From Lasiodiplodia sp. COLG20 (Eukaryota; Ascomycota; Dothideomycetes; Botryosphaeriales; Botryosphaeriaceae), in contig VNWV01000002.1 in assembly GCA_009801085.1 (NCBI GenBank), forward strand, positions 62,001 through 126,000: 64,000 bases of DNA. Reading direction: 5' to 3'. Made by a program: the position numbers and the translations under genes. Numbering within the stretch: position 1 is the stretch's first letter; every line of letters begins with the position of its first letter. Below the pieces are notes generated by a model. The model worked only from the letters and a program-made list of their open reading frames with translations, had not been told where the DNA came from and did no database searches. This document shows, one piece after another, positions 32,954 through 44,955 of the stretch.

Positions 32954-33285
32954 CCGGACACCTCAGGTACCCTCGTTGGATAACTCGACTTTTTTCTTTG
33001 TAATTGGCTATTTCGCATTCTGGTCTGCAGGGAGACCTTTGTTCTTTGAATCACGCGTTTTCGCCCGGCTGTCACTTATCTATTTAATCTCATTGATTTC
33101 GGTTGCACAGATAAGAATACCTCCCGCTGATCAGTGGTCAGGACAGCCTATTATTACTTTGCTGACCCCTCCGTAATTGTATTATCAAGTCACCTTTCAA
33201 GCCTAGTAAGAATAACACGAGTAGAACTTTAACGAAGGACTCCTTTCATTCGCTGTGATACCCAGAGGTCGCTGTCATTCAAACT
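32954..33285. other. Intergenic region between convergent genes
   Basis: About 330 bp separate the 3' ends of the adhesin-like gene (plus) and the P450 gene (minus). I see no gene. Confidence 0.5.
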
Positions 33286-34927
33286 TTAGCCAGTGATAAG
33301 CCCAAAGCGCCCCTTCCCTGGTGTCACGCGGTATGTCCAGGTAGTCCCTTCGTATTCAGCCCTTGGCTTGAACTTCACCGGCACGTCTTCCGTTGGGGTG
33401 TAGAAAGAGGCAGCAGCCGATTTGGCGTCAAAATTAGGGCATTTCCAACTTCCGCCTTCCGGCAAGACATCGTACCGAAGCAAGAGCATGGCTGCAAGAG
33501 ACAAGACCTCGCCCGTCGCAAAATGCCTGCCGGGACAGAGGGTCGGCGAAATTCCGAATGCCAGAAAGCCCGTCATCCTCCTCGACTCCTTCTGCTCACC
33601 ACCTTTGATGAAGCGTCTCGGCTCGAACTCCTCAGATTTGTGGCCCCAGATCGACTCATTCCGGTGGAACACGGGGCTCGGCATCTGCACAATGGAACCT
33701 GCCTTGAGCAGGTACTGATCGTTGAGGTTGACATCGTTGTACACCATGCGCAGCGGCATGGCCTTGGACCGGATCCGCAGCGTTTCTTGGAATGTCGAAA
33801 TTAGCAGTTCGCAATTATCCCTGATGTCGCAAAGGTCGATGGTGTGGACGCCATTGCCATCCACGTGTAGGGCTTTCTCGCGAACCTCGGAGCGGATCTC
33901 AGCGAGGAGGCCAGGGCGCGAGCAGATCTCAAACAGCGTCCAGAAGGTGGCGGGAACGGTGTTGGAAAGCAGACCCAGCGCCAAGCCCGCCTCCAGCCTG
34001 GCGGTGTCCTGCAGACTTGCTCCGGCCTTTTGCTGCTCTCTCCACCGCGCTTTGGCCATTTCGGATCCATCCTCGAGACCGTCCTCGTTGTAGTACTTGA
34101 TGAAAGCCTCTACGAGTGATTCTCTTGCGTTCCACACGTTTTTGGCAGTTAGTTTTGGCATTACGCCAAACAGAAGCTTGTCGAGGTTCGTCTCCATGGT
34201 CCTATCCTACAGTCAGTACAAGAAATGGAGTTGAATGAGTGTACAGCATACCAAAACGCATCTTCAAGCTCACGCGATCTGTACGGATTCTTCTTTCCCC
34301 ATGCCGATTCGGTGGCGGCGACAGTGATGACATGCCTCGTCCATGAGAAGAGGTCGAGGGAATCCCGTGCAGAAGCGAGCTCATCCATCGACGCCTTGAG
34401 GAAAGTGATCATCTTTGCATTCATGTCGTCCAAGCCAGCGCCGAGGAGAGCAGGGTTCATGGCATGGGTGACCTTCAATCCCAGCCCACTGCCGCCTTTT
34501 TGCTCTTCTCGCAGTAGATTCATTCCCGGTCCTTTGATACCGAGCATGCCGCTGGCGGAGAGATTGATGAAGTACTCGAACGACAGCGAACGATGGTTGC
34601 GCTGGACACCGCTGATTAAAGTGGGGGAGGCAACCACGTAGAATTTAGCAACAAGCAAGTTAACGGTGAAGATGGGAACATCTGGGCGCGCGGCGCTATG
34701 TGGAAATATTAGAAGCGGTATTTGGTTGTGGGTGAGGATCTTACACACCTTAGCATGTTCAGGTAGGGCTGGCCATAGCGGATGAAGCCGATAATGTGCC
34801 CAATCACCGGAATCTTCGGGTGAACAAGAGGAGGCTCCCGGGGATCTTTAGCGGCAACCCAATGGGAAATCCCAATGGCTACGGTACAGAGCAGTGCGAA
34901 AAGCAGAATGATAGTGCTGCTCTCCAT
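33286..34927 (-). CDS. Cytochrome P450 (CYP7/CYP8-like fungal clade)
   Basis: Three exons (34927-34749, 34695-34252, 34201-33286) encode 512 residues. Intron 2 (50 nt) must end at GGATAG to keep frame, giving EDAFWTMETNLDKLL. An N-terminal membrane anchor (STIILLFALLCTVAIGI) is followed by the Pro-rich hinge EPPLVHPKIPVIGH. The K-helix ExxR is ETLR and the following FEPRRF is typical. The heme loop reads FGISPTLCPGRHFA with the ligand at about Cys430. The usual glycine three residues after the Phe is Ser here, and the FGGG of close relatives is FGIS. CPGRHFA is characteristic of CYP7/CYP8-related fungal P450s, often acting on sterol- or terpene-like substrates. It is divergent from the MFS exporter. 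Confidence 0.85.
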
Positions 34928-35871
34928 GATGTTGGCGCAGTGTCGAAAGCAAAAAGATGGGGACGAAGGACAACAAAGCTGATGATCGCGTCCCCTTTTT
35001 ACCCATGCTTTTCTCAGTAGGATTCACTAGCCAGGATTGTACGACACGCTCGCTTAAAATGACCAATCATGCGTGATGCCGTACGGGGCGAACAACACAC
35101 TTTGTTTCGGGCCTTATTTTACTTTGTGTCGGAGGTTCTCCAGCATCCGATTGAATGGCTGGGTAGCGTAGACTTTACAATACAGGTTCCAACGTAGCCC
35201 ACCAACAGCAATGAAGTCTCCCACGTCGAATCCGAATTAGATTTGACAACTGAAGTCAGTAAAGAGACAATGGAGACGGGGAGATTATCTTGCATGTGTT
35301 TTACAGCCACAGTTACCTCACAGCTGAGTTTCCATACACAGCGAACATGGTTCGTGGTGGTTCAACCAATAACTAAAGATCACAGACTGCAATGGAGGAT
35401 GTCTTATAGACGCCGATGAAGGAGACCCAGCGCAGCATAAAGCTTTCATTCAAATTATCGAGTTTAAGAAGGGGCGCGGTTCTCAAACGCGAGGGTTGTA
35501 TGTTGGTGGGCCATGTCCGAACACTTCGGAGCTTACTAAGAAAGCCTCCGAATCACGTTACCCCGAAACTGCCTGATCTGGCAACGCAGCCTCCGGGGCA
35601 AGTGAGATGGCATATTTCTCACAGCTACATAAGCACTCCACTGGATGCAATGTCAATCCGCAGATCCCTCAGTCCTTTTACCCTCCACCACCACTCCCAC
35701 TTGGACACCGCTGCAGCGATACCCAACAGCATATCGGCTTTTCTCTCACGACAACAGTAGGCCTGTGTCCAACGCCTACGCCATTTACCACTTCTTTCTG
35801 CTATTTTTTCATCTTTATCGCAGGCAATAAAATCTACTTGCTTCAATCTTACTCAACCTGGCGACCCCACA
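34928..35871. promoter_or_regulatory. Divergent promoter, P450 / MFS transporter
   Basis: 944 bp separate the two ATGs. A TCGAATCCGA sequence near 35225 resembles the TCGN5CGA target of AflR but with one base too few. A CT-rich tract precedes the MFS start. An AflR-type regulator gene lies about 2.5 kb to the right. Confidence 0.45.
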
Positions 35872-37697
35872 ATGGAACGCAAAGACGACCTCAACAACGA
35901 TCACGCACACGGTGAGGTAGACTCGATGAGTGACAATAACAAGTCCGTCTCGCGCCAAAGCGGAGAGACGAGTGGCTACGCTATCCTTCACGATACAAAA
36001 GAGGGAGAAGAAAGCCAAGGCGGCTCGCCGAAGCAGCAAAAATACGGATGGAGATTCTGGGCCGTCTTCTTCGGCTTGGCCGTCACCGCCCTGATCAGCG
36101 GCATGGAGGGCGTCATTCTGTCCACGGCGCTGCCGACCATCTCGCGCGACCTAGGTCCCGGAGAAAACTATTCGTGGGTCGTAAACGCCTACTTCCTCAC
36201 CAGGTAAGCTGCGAACTGGTCACTGACACTTCTTGTGTGGACTGATTAGCTGATCATCCATACGACAGTGCTGCAGTCCAGCCGCTATACGGACAACTGG
36301 CAGACATTTTCGGGCGCAGATGGAACATGCTGGGCGCCGTTGCAATCTTCGCCCTGGGCAGCGGCATCTGCGGCGGCGCAACGAGCTCCGACATGCTGAT
36401 CGCAGGCCGCGCCGTCCAAGGCATCGGCGCAGGCGGGCTGAACATGCTCATCGACGTAATCATCTGCGACCTGGTGCCTCTACGCGAGCGCGGCACATAC
36501 GTCGGCCTGCTCTTCATGATCGTCACCGTCGGCTCCGCCTGCGGGCCCGTCGTGGGCGGCGCCATCGTCGACAACACCTCCTGGCGCTGGATCTTCTACT
36601 TCAACCTGCCCTTCTGCGGGCTCGCGCTACTCGTCCTCTGGGCCTACCTCCGCACCACCTTCAAGAACGACGCCTCGCTCGCCGCCAAACTCCAGCGCAT
36701 CGACTACATCGGCAACGCCATCATCATGGGCGCCACCGTCGCCATGCTCTTCGCCGTCACCTACGGCGGCACACGCTACGCCTGGTCCTCGCCGCACACC
36801 CTCGCCCCGCTCATCCTCGGCCTCCTCGGCGTCGTCCTCTTCGCCTTCTTCGAGCGCTCCCGCTTCGTCGCCCCCGCCCACCCCGTCATCCCGCCGCGCC
36901 TCTTCGCCGACCGCACGGCCTGCCTCGCCTACTTCGTCACCTTCCAGCACGCCATCGTCACGTACTGGGTCACCTTCTTCCTGCCCGTCTACTTCCAGTC
37001 CGTGCTGCGCGCCAGCCCCACCCGCGCCGGCGTCATGATGCTGCCGACCGTCACTTTGTTCGCGCCCTTCGCCGCCATCGCCGGCGGAGTGGTGTCGAAG
37101 ACCGGCCGCTACAAGCCGATCGCGGTGGGCGGCCTGCTCGTCGCCACTGTCGCCGTCGGCTGCCTGACGCTGCTCGACGCGCACACGCACACGGCCGTCT
37201 GGGTCGTGCTGCAGGGGCTGGTGGCGGCCGGGCTGGGCGCGGCCATCAGCACGCTGCTGCCGGCGGTGCAGGCGGGGGTGCCGGAGACGGAGGCCGCGGC
37301 GACGACGGCGACGCTGGCGTTCGTGCGGAGCATCGCGACGGTGTGGGGCATCGCCGTGCCCGCCGCCATCTTCAACAACCGCTTCGACCAGCTGCTGCCG
37401 GGGATAGGCGATGCGGGCGTCAGGGCGCTGCTGGCGAATGGGAAGGCGTACGAGCGGGCGTCGAGGGACTTCATCAATAGCTTTCAGGAGCCGCTGCGGA
37501 GCCAGATTGTGGGGGTTTATGCGAAGAGCTTGAGCAGGAGCTGGGCGATTGCGGTCGTGTTTGCGGGCACGGCGCTGGTGGCGGCGTGCTTTGAGAAGGA
37601 GATCAAGCTCAGGACGGAGCTGGAGAATGAGCATGGGCTGGAGAAGAAGGCGGATAGTGTGAATGCCGAGGAAAACGGTGCTGTGCGCAACGGCTAG
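35872..37697 (+). CDS. MFS exporter, DHA2 (14-span) family
   Basis: Two exons (35872-36203, 36269-37697) encode 586 residues. The 65-nt intron (GTAAGC..GACAG) restores [25 protein letters not shown], the motif A region. About 14 hydrophobic spans, the motif RAVQGIGAGGLNML and PLRERG place it in the drug:H+ antiporter-2 group, common in fungal secondary-metabolite clusters for product export or self-protection. The N-terminal 55 residues and the C-terminal tail are charged and cytosolic. It is divergent from the P450 and upstream of the regulator, dehydrogenase and flavin monooxygenase. Confidence 0.9.
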
Positions 37698-38416
37698 CTG
37701 AGATGGTCCTTAATTACGGAGATAGAGCTAGTTTCTTTTAGAAAGTTGGGCGTGTAGAGGGCTTTGGATTGGCAGGTCGGAGTTCGGAGGTGTGTGCGCA
37801 AAAACCCTCCGAAGGGGCTCGCTCTGGCACTTCTCGGCCAGAGCCACAGCAACGCACGCAATTTTCTTGTTAGCTTGAATGTTAGAAGCTCTTTATTTAG
37901 AGTGTTTCTATAAATATGTCTTCCTTAATGAGAAACAATACCGCGTTACTCGAAAGTAGAATTAGTTGCCATGACCCTGACAATTGCCAGCTACAGTTCT
38001 AGTATCTTTCCGCTTTTTGAATACAAAAATATCATGTATATGTATGCGAGACTGTGCGAGTCACAGGACAGTCTCGTAGCGTTTATCAGGTGGTTCTCTT
38101 ATACTGTTCAAGCTTCCAGTAAAGAGATTCCCTGCTGAAGCTCTCTATATCACTTCGTAGATCAACGGCTATAAGGACCGAGTACCCAAAGGAAATGCTT
38201 GAGCCTCCAAAGTGTTTGTTTTGAAATAAACTCGCGAGGATAACAACGAAGATATTCGGAACGAGGATGTGGATCAGTTATGGAAGGTATTCACCATGGT
38301 GGGGGCTGTCGCCGGGTATTTTCGGCGTGGAATGTCATTCGGCACCAGGCACAGTCAGCCTAGGGGGCGCCGGCGCAGCTGGACGTCACCTCTCCCTACA
38401 TCAACATAATCCAGCA
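37698..38416. other. Intergenic region with a perfect 9-bp inverted repeat
   Basis: No gene is visible. CGAGACTGT (38047-38055) and its reverse complement ACAGTCTCG (38068-38076) could form a 9-bp stem with a 12-nt loop or be a dimeric binding site. The right half should hold the regulator's promoter. Confidence 0.5.
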
Positions 38417-39625
38417 ATGTCTGCTTCGCTCCGCAGCGGTTCCGACGACGGATCATCGCGTCGATCGGCATGCGACCGCTGCCGGGGCCACAAGCTCCGA
38501 TGCGAACGCGATGCCCAGCAGAGTGTTTGTCGGCGATGCCTCAAAGCTCGCGCCCGCTGCACCACCGGCAATGCTCTGCCTACAGGCCGTCCTCCGCTGT
38601 CACGACCCCAGAACGCTCACTGCCAGACGCCGCAAGATCAAAACAAGCAGCAAACCCAACCCCCTTCGATGCAGCTGCAGCCCACGCCCCCTTCAGGTAG
38701 TCCAAGCGAATCTGACAGTTTCTCTGCACCTTGGACGTCAGCCATGCAGCCCCAAACGGCGCCATCGCCTCTCAGCATCTTCGACGCGCCATTCCTCGAC
38801 GGCGACTTCGACTTCCAAGCATTTCTGCCGCCCATGCCCGAGCAGCAGCATCTACCCGCCGACACATCCATGCACGACGCGGCGCATCACCATCACCACC
38901 CACCTCCGCCCCCCGACAGGCGCCAAGAATGCCTCCAGAAGCTCGCAGACCTGCACTCGGCGCTGCTGGCCGACCTCAACACGGTGCGCGCCTCCAGAGT
39001 GGCGACCGAGTCCTCCATCACCACCCTCCGCGCCGACGCCGCCGCCCACGCGAACTGCGGCTGCTGCACCGTCCCCATCGGCCGCATGCTCACCACCTCC
39101 GCCCAGCTGCTCGAGATCCTGCACTACTTCCTGCCCTCTTCATCTCCCCCTCCCCCCACCTCATCCTCCCCAGACTCCGACCCGCTGCTGCTTAGCCCCG
39201 ACATCCCCACCACCCTCTCCATCCTCGCCTGCTACGCCGCCCTGCGCCGCATCTACCGCACCATCTTCGCCACCATCGACGCCTCGCTCCAGAACTTTCC
39301 CCCGCCGCTGCGCTCGTCCGCCTTGCCGCCGCTGTTCCCTGGGCTGGCACTGGGCGGCTTCCAGCTGGGCGGGAACGTCGGGTTGCAGGTGCTGATTGTG
39401 GCGCAGCTGAGCGAGAGTATGATGGGGAAGATTGATGAGGCGCTGGGGGTTGGTGGAGGAGGAGGGGGAGCAGGAGGGGGGCTTGTGGGGAGGCAGCCTG
39501 CGGCGAAGGAGATGGTGGAGGCGGTGGTGAGGGAGGAGGAGGCGGAGGGCACGGCGGGGGAGGGGATTCCGGGCGGTGAGAGGCCGCTGAGGGAGATTAT
39601 TGGGAGGGTGAAGCGGGCGTGCTGA
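38417..39625 (+). CDS. AflR-type Zn2Cys6 pathway regulator
   Basis: A single exon encodes 402 residues from the ATG of MSASLRSGSDD; the frame stays open upstream but that part (MWISYGRYSP) has no family character. The zinc cluster is canonical: CDRCRGHKLRC...CRRCLKARARC (Cys19, 22, 29, 38, 41, 48) with the RGHKLRC motif typical of AflR-like regulators. A Gln/Pro/His-rich middle (His-Pro run near residue 160) is followed by a helical C-terminal region with NCGCC, as in the AflR domain. Such proteins control secondary-metabolite clusters by binding TCG/CGG-type palindromes. It sits inside the P450/MFS/HDH/FMO group and is its likely switch (inference). Confidence 0.85.
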   Translation: MSASLRSGSDDGSSRRSACDRCRGHKLRCERDAQQSVCRRCLKARARCTTGNALPTGRPPLSRPQNAHCQTPQDQNKQQTQPPSMQLQPTPPSGSPSESDSFSAPWTSAMQPQTAPSPLSIFDAPFLDGDFDFQAFLPPMPEQQHLPADTSMHDAAHHHHHPPPPPDRRQECLQKLADLHSALLADLNTVRASRVATESSITTLRADAAAHANCGCCTVPIGRMLTTSAQLLEILHYFLPSSSPPPPTSSSPDSDPLLLSPDIPTTLSILACYAALRRIYRTIFATIDASLQNFPPPLRSSALPPLFPGLALGGFQLGGNVGLQVLIVAQLSESMMGKIDEALGVGGGGGGAGGGLVGRQPAAKEMVEAVVREEEAEGTAGEGIPGGERPLREIIGRVKRAC

Positions 39626-40735
39626 GGGGGGATGGGGAGGCAGGAAGACAGAAGGAAGGAGAGGAAATCTCTGGCTTTGCCCTTGGTGAGGTCCAAGAGG
39701 AATCAGCCGTTGTGGTAATGGATTCTGGCAGATCGGAAGAGTTGCTAGGATCCGCCACGGCTATTCATGACAAAGCTGTGCGCGTCCATGTCGACCAGTG
39801 TGAAGCCTTTTCCTCGTTGACGTTGCTCGTCTCTCTCACAATCAACCAAGGATCATGCTGCGCATTCGGTCAGATCACCGACAATCTTGGTGCGGACGAG
39901 AAGCACGACAAGAACCTCGTCAAGATAGACTGGGACGATTGCTTCAGGGTAAAGCCCCTGATCACAGGGTGTCCATGGTCCATGGGCTGCGTGATCTCTT
40001 GAAATGCTGGGAGGTGGTCGGCAGGATCAGGTGTATGCGGTCGCCGGGCTGGACGAGTCAGGAGTAGGGTACAACTGTAAATATTGCCAACGCATAGGGA
40101 AGAGTTATCAGGTTGCGTGTGGTATGAAGATTGACGTTTCAGAGTACGTGCTGTGGGTGAGTGATTAGAGGTTGAGAAAGTTATCGAGAAGATGGCTCAA
40201 TGAGGAAATTCGAGCGGGTTGCAGGGTATGCACTTTGAGACATTAAACTCTTGAGGCCTCGAACAGAATTTATATGCGGCTCCTTGAAAGATCTGTTAGC
40301 CGAGGTAATCCGGTGCCTCGAGAATGGGGTGTCCTGCGGTTTTGACCCGAAGCAGGCATCAATGAGTGTACCCGAATTGCGGACTTAGCGAATTGCTCAC
40401 TAGTATTTCTCAACTCGGGACGGGCAATGCAATGTCTGAATTGGTTGCATTGTGGACAAATTGGCAAGTGTTGCCAACGGTGTGGGGCCGAGAATGGCAG
40501 CAGGCATCCTCAGTGATGGCCCGCGGCGTGGGGCCGAGAAGCGCCATGCGTCCCGTAGCCGAAAGTCTTCGGCTAAGAAGACCAAACTTCATAGCATCCC
40601 CGCAGCGCAGAATACATATAGTATGGTATATATTCTGATTGGAGTTGTACATCTCAAGTCTTTCTCTCGGCAAAGTCAGCAATTTGAAAGAGAGCGACTC
40701 CCCTCTTCACAGAATTCAACACCTGCACAACAAAA
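39626..40735. other. 1.1-kb intergenic region, no gene seen
   Basis: No gene is visible; a short frame following the regulator stop lacks features. GTGGGGCCGAGAA occurs twice (about 40481-40545) as a spaced direct repeat. The right end is the promoter of the dehydrogenase gene. Confidence 0.5.
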
Positions 40736-42169
40736 ATGAGCGTCAAACACTTGAAATCTGCTGTCTTGACAGCGACGCCTGCTTCTTCGGAACGCGTATC
40801 GCAGATCGTCCACGGCGTTATCGATGATATTCGAAGAAACGGTGACAAAGCATTGCGCACATATTCAGAAAAATTCGACAAGTGGTCCCCCGCATCCTTC
40901 AAACTGTCCGCGGAACAAATCCAAGAGAGCATCTCAAAGGTGCCCAAGCAAACAATCGAGGACATCAAGCAAGCGCAAAGCAACGTCCGTCGTTTCGCGG
41001 AAGCCCAACGGGCGAGCATCAAGGATTTCGAAGTCGAGATCCAACCGGGTGTGTTTCTAGGCCAGAAGAACAACCCCATCGTATCTGCCGGAGCGTAAGC
41101 ATTGGCCCCCCCTGCTACTCACCAACAACGTTGATTTACCAACACCTTCCAGCTACATCCCCGGCGGCCGCTACCCCCTCCTCGCCTCCGCCCACATGAC
41201 CATCCTCACCGCCAAAGTCGCCGGCGTCAAGAACGTCATCGCCTGCACACCACCCATCGGCGGCGAGATTCCACACGCCACCGTCGCCGCCGCGCACCTC
41301 GCCGGCGCGGACGAGATCTTCATCGTCGGCGGCACGCAAGCCATCGCGGCGATGGCCCTCGGCACCGAGTCGGTGCGGCGCGTCGACTTCATCGCGGGAC
41401 CCGGCAACGCCTTCGTCGCCGAGGCCAAGCGGCAGCTATTCGGGGAGGTCGGCATCGACCTGCTCGCGGGGCCGACCGAGGTCCTGGTCGTCGCGGACGA
41501 CGCGGCCGACGCGTTCACGGTCGCGACGGACCTGCTGTCGCAGGCGGAGCATGGCCCCGATACGCCGGCGGTGCTCGTCACGACGAGTGAGGCCCTGGGC
41601 CGCGAGACGATAGCGTATGTGGATGAGATTCTGAAGAAGATGCCGACGGCGGATCTGGCTGGCACGTCGTGGAGGGATTGGGGCGAGGTTGTTGTTGTGG
41701 ATTCGCTGGACAGGGCGTATGAGGTTGCCGACGGCTATGCCAGCGAGCATGTGCAGATCCTGACGCGGAATCCGAGAGAGGCGCTGGAGAAGATGACTAA
41801 TTACGGGGCTTTGTTCTTGGGGGAGAAGACGTGCGTCTCGTATGGGGACAAGGTGAGCTTGAATGCAATGGATGCAATGACATGGAGGCTGACCGAATAC
41901 AGTGTATTGGGACCAACCATGTGTTGCCAACGCGGAAGGCAGGACGGTACACTGGTGGCCTGTGGGTTGGAAAATACCTCAGGACTCAGACCTACCAGGA
42001 GGTCATTGATGAAAAGGCGAGTGGAGAACTCGGACGGCTCTGTGGCAGGTGTGCTCGTGCGGAGAACTTCGAAGGGCACGCCAGATCAGGGGATCTGCGT
42101 GCCAGGAACTACCTGGGTGACTCGCATTCTTGGATTGAAGATGCGTTAAAGTCCGGCGTGAGGTTGTAG
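40736..42169 (+). CDS. Stand-alone histidinol-dehydrogenase-like enzyme
   Basis: Three exons (40736-41094, 41153-41852, 41903-42169) encode 441 residues, the size of bacterial HisD. Splicing restores [14 protein letters not shown] and [21 protein letters not shown]. Residues known to matter in HisD appear conserved: QAEHGP (zinc Gln and His), ASEHVQ (catalytic Glu-His), the GDKCIGTNH loop and EGHARSGD near the end. HisD oxidises an amino alcohol to the acid in two NAD+-dependent, zinc-supported steps. Fungi normally make histidine with a trifunctional HIS4-type protein that includes this activity. A separate copy inside a P450/MFS/FMO group therefore suggests another substrate, such as another amino alcohol or a sulfo-alcohol as in HpsN (inference). 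Confidence 0.88.
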
Positions 42170-42957
42170 GAAGCAGCTCGACCATTCAACTAGCATGAAC
42201 AAGGTTTGTGAACCCCCACTTTACCATTTGAGGGGCATATCCTGATTCTCAATAACAGAAATAAAGGCTTCCATAATATTCATGTTAGTATTGAGGCATT
42301 CTCCCCTAGTTAACTCTACGAATGAAATAATTCCGCACTATCATGGACCAAAAGACCATGCCGGTTATGTACACACCTATGCCTTCAATGTCGAACCTTA
42401 TGAGGTCTGTTCTTGTCCCAAAGAACGACAACGACGATGCCTAATGCCTGGGAATACTTGTGGCAGCAGGATTTTCCGCCTACTCGTTACGAGGAGACTC
42501 TCCGAAATCACGTCAGCAGCAACTCTCGGAGCGCGGAGACAATCGTGCCTAGCCTTTCCTGGCATATCTATGAAATAAGTTGAGCTAATGCAAGTGAAAG
42601 CAATTCTGAGAAACAGCATAGCAGGCAGCGCCACAAGAAATCCTTGGTTGTTGTGTCGCCGGAAGAGTCGACAGATAGCGGCGATTGCGTCATTGCGGGG
42701 AATATAAAGCTAAGCGCAGAGAGCGGCCAACCATCGCCCGGTCTGAGTGTTGCACACGGAAAACAATGGGCCCTTCCGCAGCGATAAAACGATACTGATT
42801 AGAGTCGTCATTGTGGTACTCAATAATGTTATCGGTTCGCTTGGGGGTCTTCCGAGTATGGGTGGTATTTATTCCAGCAGCATGAAGCCAAAGTATCCTC
42901 AAAGCAAACGGAGAATTTCCTGCGGATCCGCTGTTCAAGCAATACCTGTGCGCGACC
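42170..42957. other. Intergenic region, no gene seen
   Basis: About 790 bp between two plus-strand genes. Short frames on either strand carry no motif. It should hold the monooxygenase promoter. Confidence 0.5.
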
Positions 42958-44608
42958 ATGCCTGAACAAGTAAAAAGAGTAGCGGTGATCGGCGCTGGTC
43001 CTGCCGGAGCCATTGCTGTCGATGCACTCGTGAAGGAACAAGCATTTAGCACGATTCGCGTCTTTGAAAGAAAACCCATCACCGGAGGAACATGGTAAGA
43101 TACGGTCCCAAATACTAGCTTCATGAAATACTGATCTCCTTTGCGTAGGGTGTTCAATCCCGAGCAGTCTCCCAAAATTCCATCACTGCGGGATCTGGTG
43201 GATGGCGTTGCTGATGTTCCGGTCCCAATCCCATCTCAATTTCCAGCGGAGACACCGAAGTCTGAAGCTGTAAATCATCACCATCATCGTTACACAGACA
43301 CTGCCGTATGGGATCATCTTCATAGCAACATACCGCCATCTGTTATGAGCTACACCCAGGAGCCGTTTCCCAATATCATTTCGGAGCAGAGTCTCTCACG
43401 CTTTGGACCAGATGCTCCATTTCGGCACCGCAAGGTGATCAGAGATTGGGTAGAGAGCCTGTTCGTCCAAGCAGGCCACACAAAGCTCATCGAATTCAGC
43501 ACGACGGTGGAGCTCGCCGAGAAAAGAGGGGACGAATGGATCCTTACGCTACGGAAAGAGATTCCAGGAAGAGACCGAGACATCTGGTGGCAAGAGACTT
43601 TCGATGCGTTGGTGGTTGCTTCGGGACATTACTACGTACCGTTCATCCCCACGATCCCTGGCCTCATCGAGTATGACCAACGATTCCCGGGCCGTATTCA
43701 CCACAGCAAACACTACCGTTCACCTGAGCTTTTCAGAGACAAAGTAAGCGCTGCATGCCATGGCCCTTTCATCTTTACAAGAGTCTTTGACTAAAAGCAT
43801 TTCGCAGCGCGTCGTAGTCGTCGGAGGGTCCATCTCCGCGATTGACGTCCTCCAAGATATCAAAGACGTCGTGCAGAAACCGGTGTATGCTTCGCTCAGA
43901 CAACCTCTTCCAACCGTCGGATGGGTTCCATTCACACACCCACGCATTTCGATCAAGAAAGAAATCATCCGCTTTGACCCTGATTCAGGGCGCATCCACT
44001 TCAACGACGGAACATCGTTGACGGATGTCGACCACATTGTCTTCGCGACCGGATACAACTTCACGTTGCCTTTCTTGCCGAACATCAAGATTCCCAACCG
44101 GCGCATTCCTGGACTGTACTTGCACGTGTTCAGCATCGCTGATCCGACTCTCATTTTCATCGGCGCGGTAAGTGCGAGAGATGGACGACCATGACGAATC
44201 TCCATCGCTAACCACCATCGTCGTTTGCAGGTCACTGGTGGATTCACCTTCCGCGCATTCGAGTACCAGGCTGTTGCTGCAGCACGCGTATTGGCCGGAC
44301 GTGCAGCATTGCCATCAAAGGACGCAATGCTCCAATGGGAGCGTGACCGCCTCAAGGAGCGTGGCGAGGGAAAGCCGTTCTACACGCTAGCGCCTGATTG
44401 GGAAGCCTACTTTGAGGATCTGCGTGCTATTGCTGGTGACCCTGCGCCTGGCACGACCGGAAGAGTCCTGCCGAAGTTCGATAAGCAGTGGTTGAAGACG
44501 TTTGAGGAAGTGCTCGGTATTCGGTTGAATTGGTGGAAGAGTGAGACCGAGAGGGCGGAGGCGGAGGCGAAGGGTAACGGCGGAGAGAGGCTCAAGGCGC
44601 GCTTGTAG
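42958..44608 (+). CDS. Class B flavin-containing monooxygenase (FMO)
   Basis: Four exons (42958-43094, 43149-43743, 43808-44167, 44231-44608) encode 489 residues; introns are 54-64 nt and all joins keep family sequence. VAVIGAGPAGA is the FAD fold and the next motif is TGGTWVFNP. The FMO identifier is FPGRIHHSKHY (FxGxxxHxxxY), VVVVGGSISAID is the NADPH fold, and VFATGYNF is the ATGY motif. These enzymes oxygenate soft nitrogen or sulfur atoms. The final 90 residues are helical and charged, as in fungal FMOs. Beside a histidinol-dehydrogenase-like enzyme, an amine or thioether intermediate is a reasonable guess (inference). Confidence 0.9.
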
Positions 44609-44955
44609 ATGTGTTGCCTACACTGTTCCTGTGATCTGACCGCCGCATCTTTGATGATTGCTTTGCAGTCTGCCTGGAGAGAAACATGTGCCACACATTT
44701 ATTTGCCCTAGGCGGAATGAAGGTACACCGACTGCGTGGGCAGTGCAGGATGAAACCGCCCCTTGATATGATTGGAGCGCCGTCTTACACAGCCCCACCG
44801 ACCCCCACCCACAACTTCAGAGCGTAATTCTGACTCTGCCTCATCTCCACTACCACCATGGCTGCCTGTGCTCAACATAGCAATAAAAACTCTTTCTAAG
44901 GTCACGCTGCCGTGTATCTTGTCTGGCATGTACTAACAGGGCTGCAGTGAAGACG
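44609..44955. other. Intergenic region, no gene seen
   Basis: About 350 bp; no recognisable coding. It holds the FMO 3' end and the HIT gene promoter. Confidence 0.5.

Noticed and set aside
36320..37480. Long alternative-frame open frame inside the MFS gene
   Set aside because: Arg/His/Pro-rich low-complexity translation, a product of the high third-position GC of the true gene; the same applies to the minus-strand frame 36627-37634.
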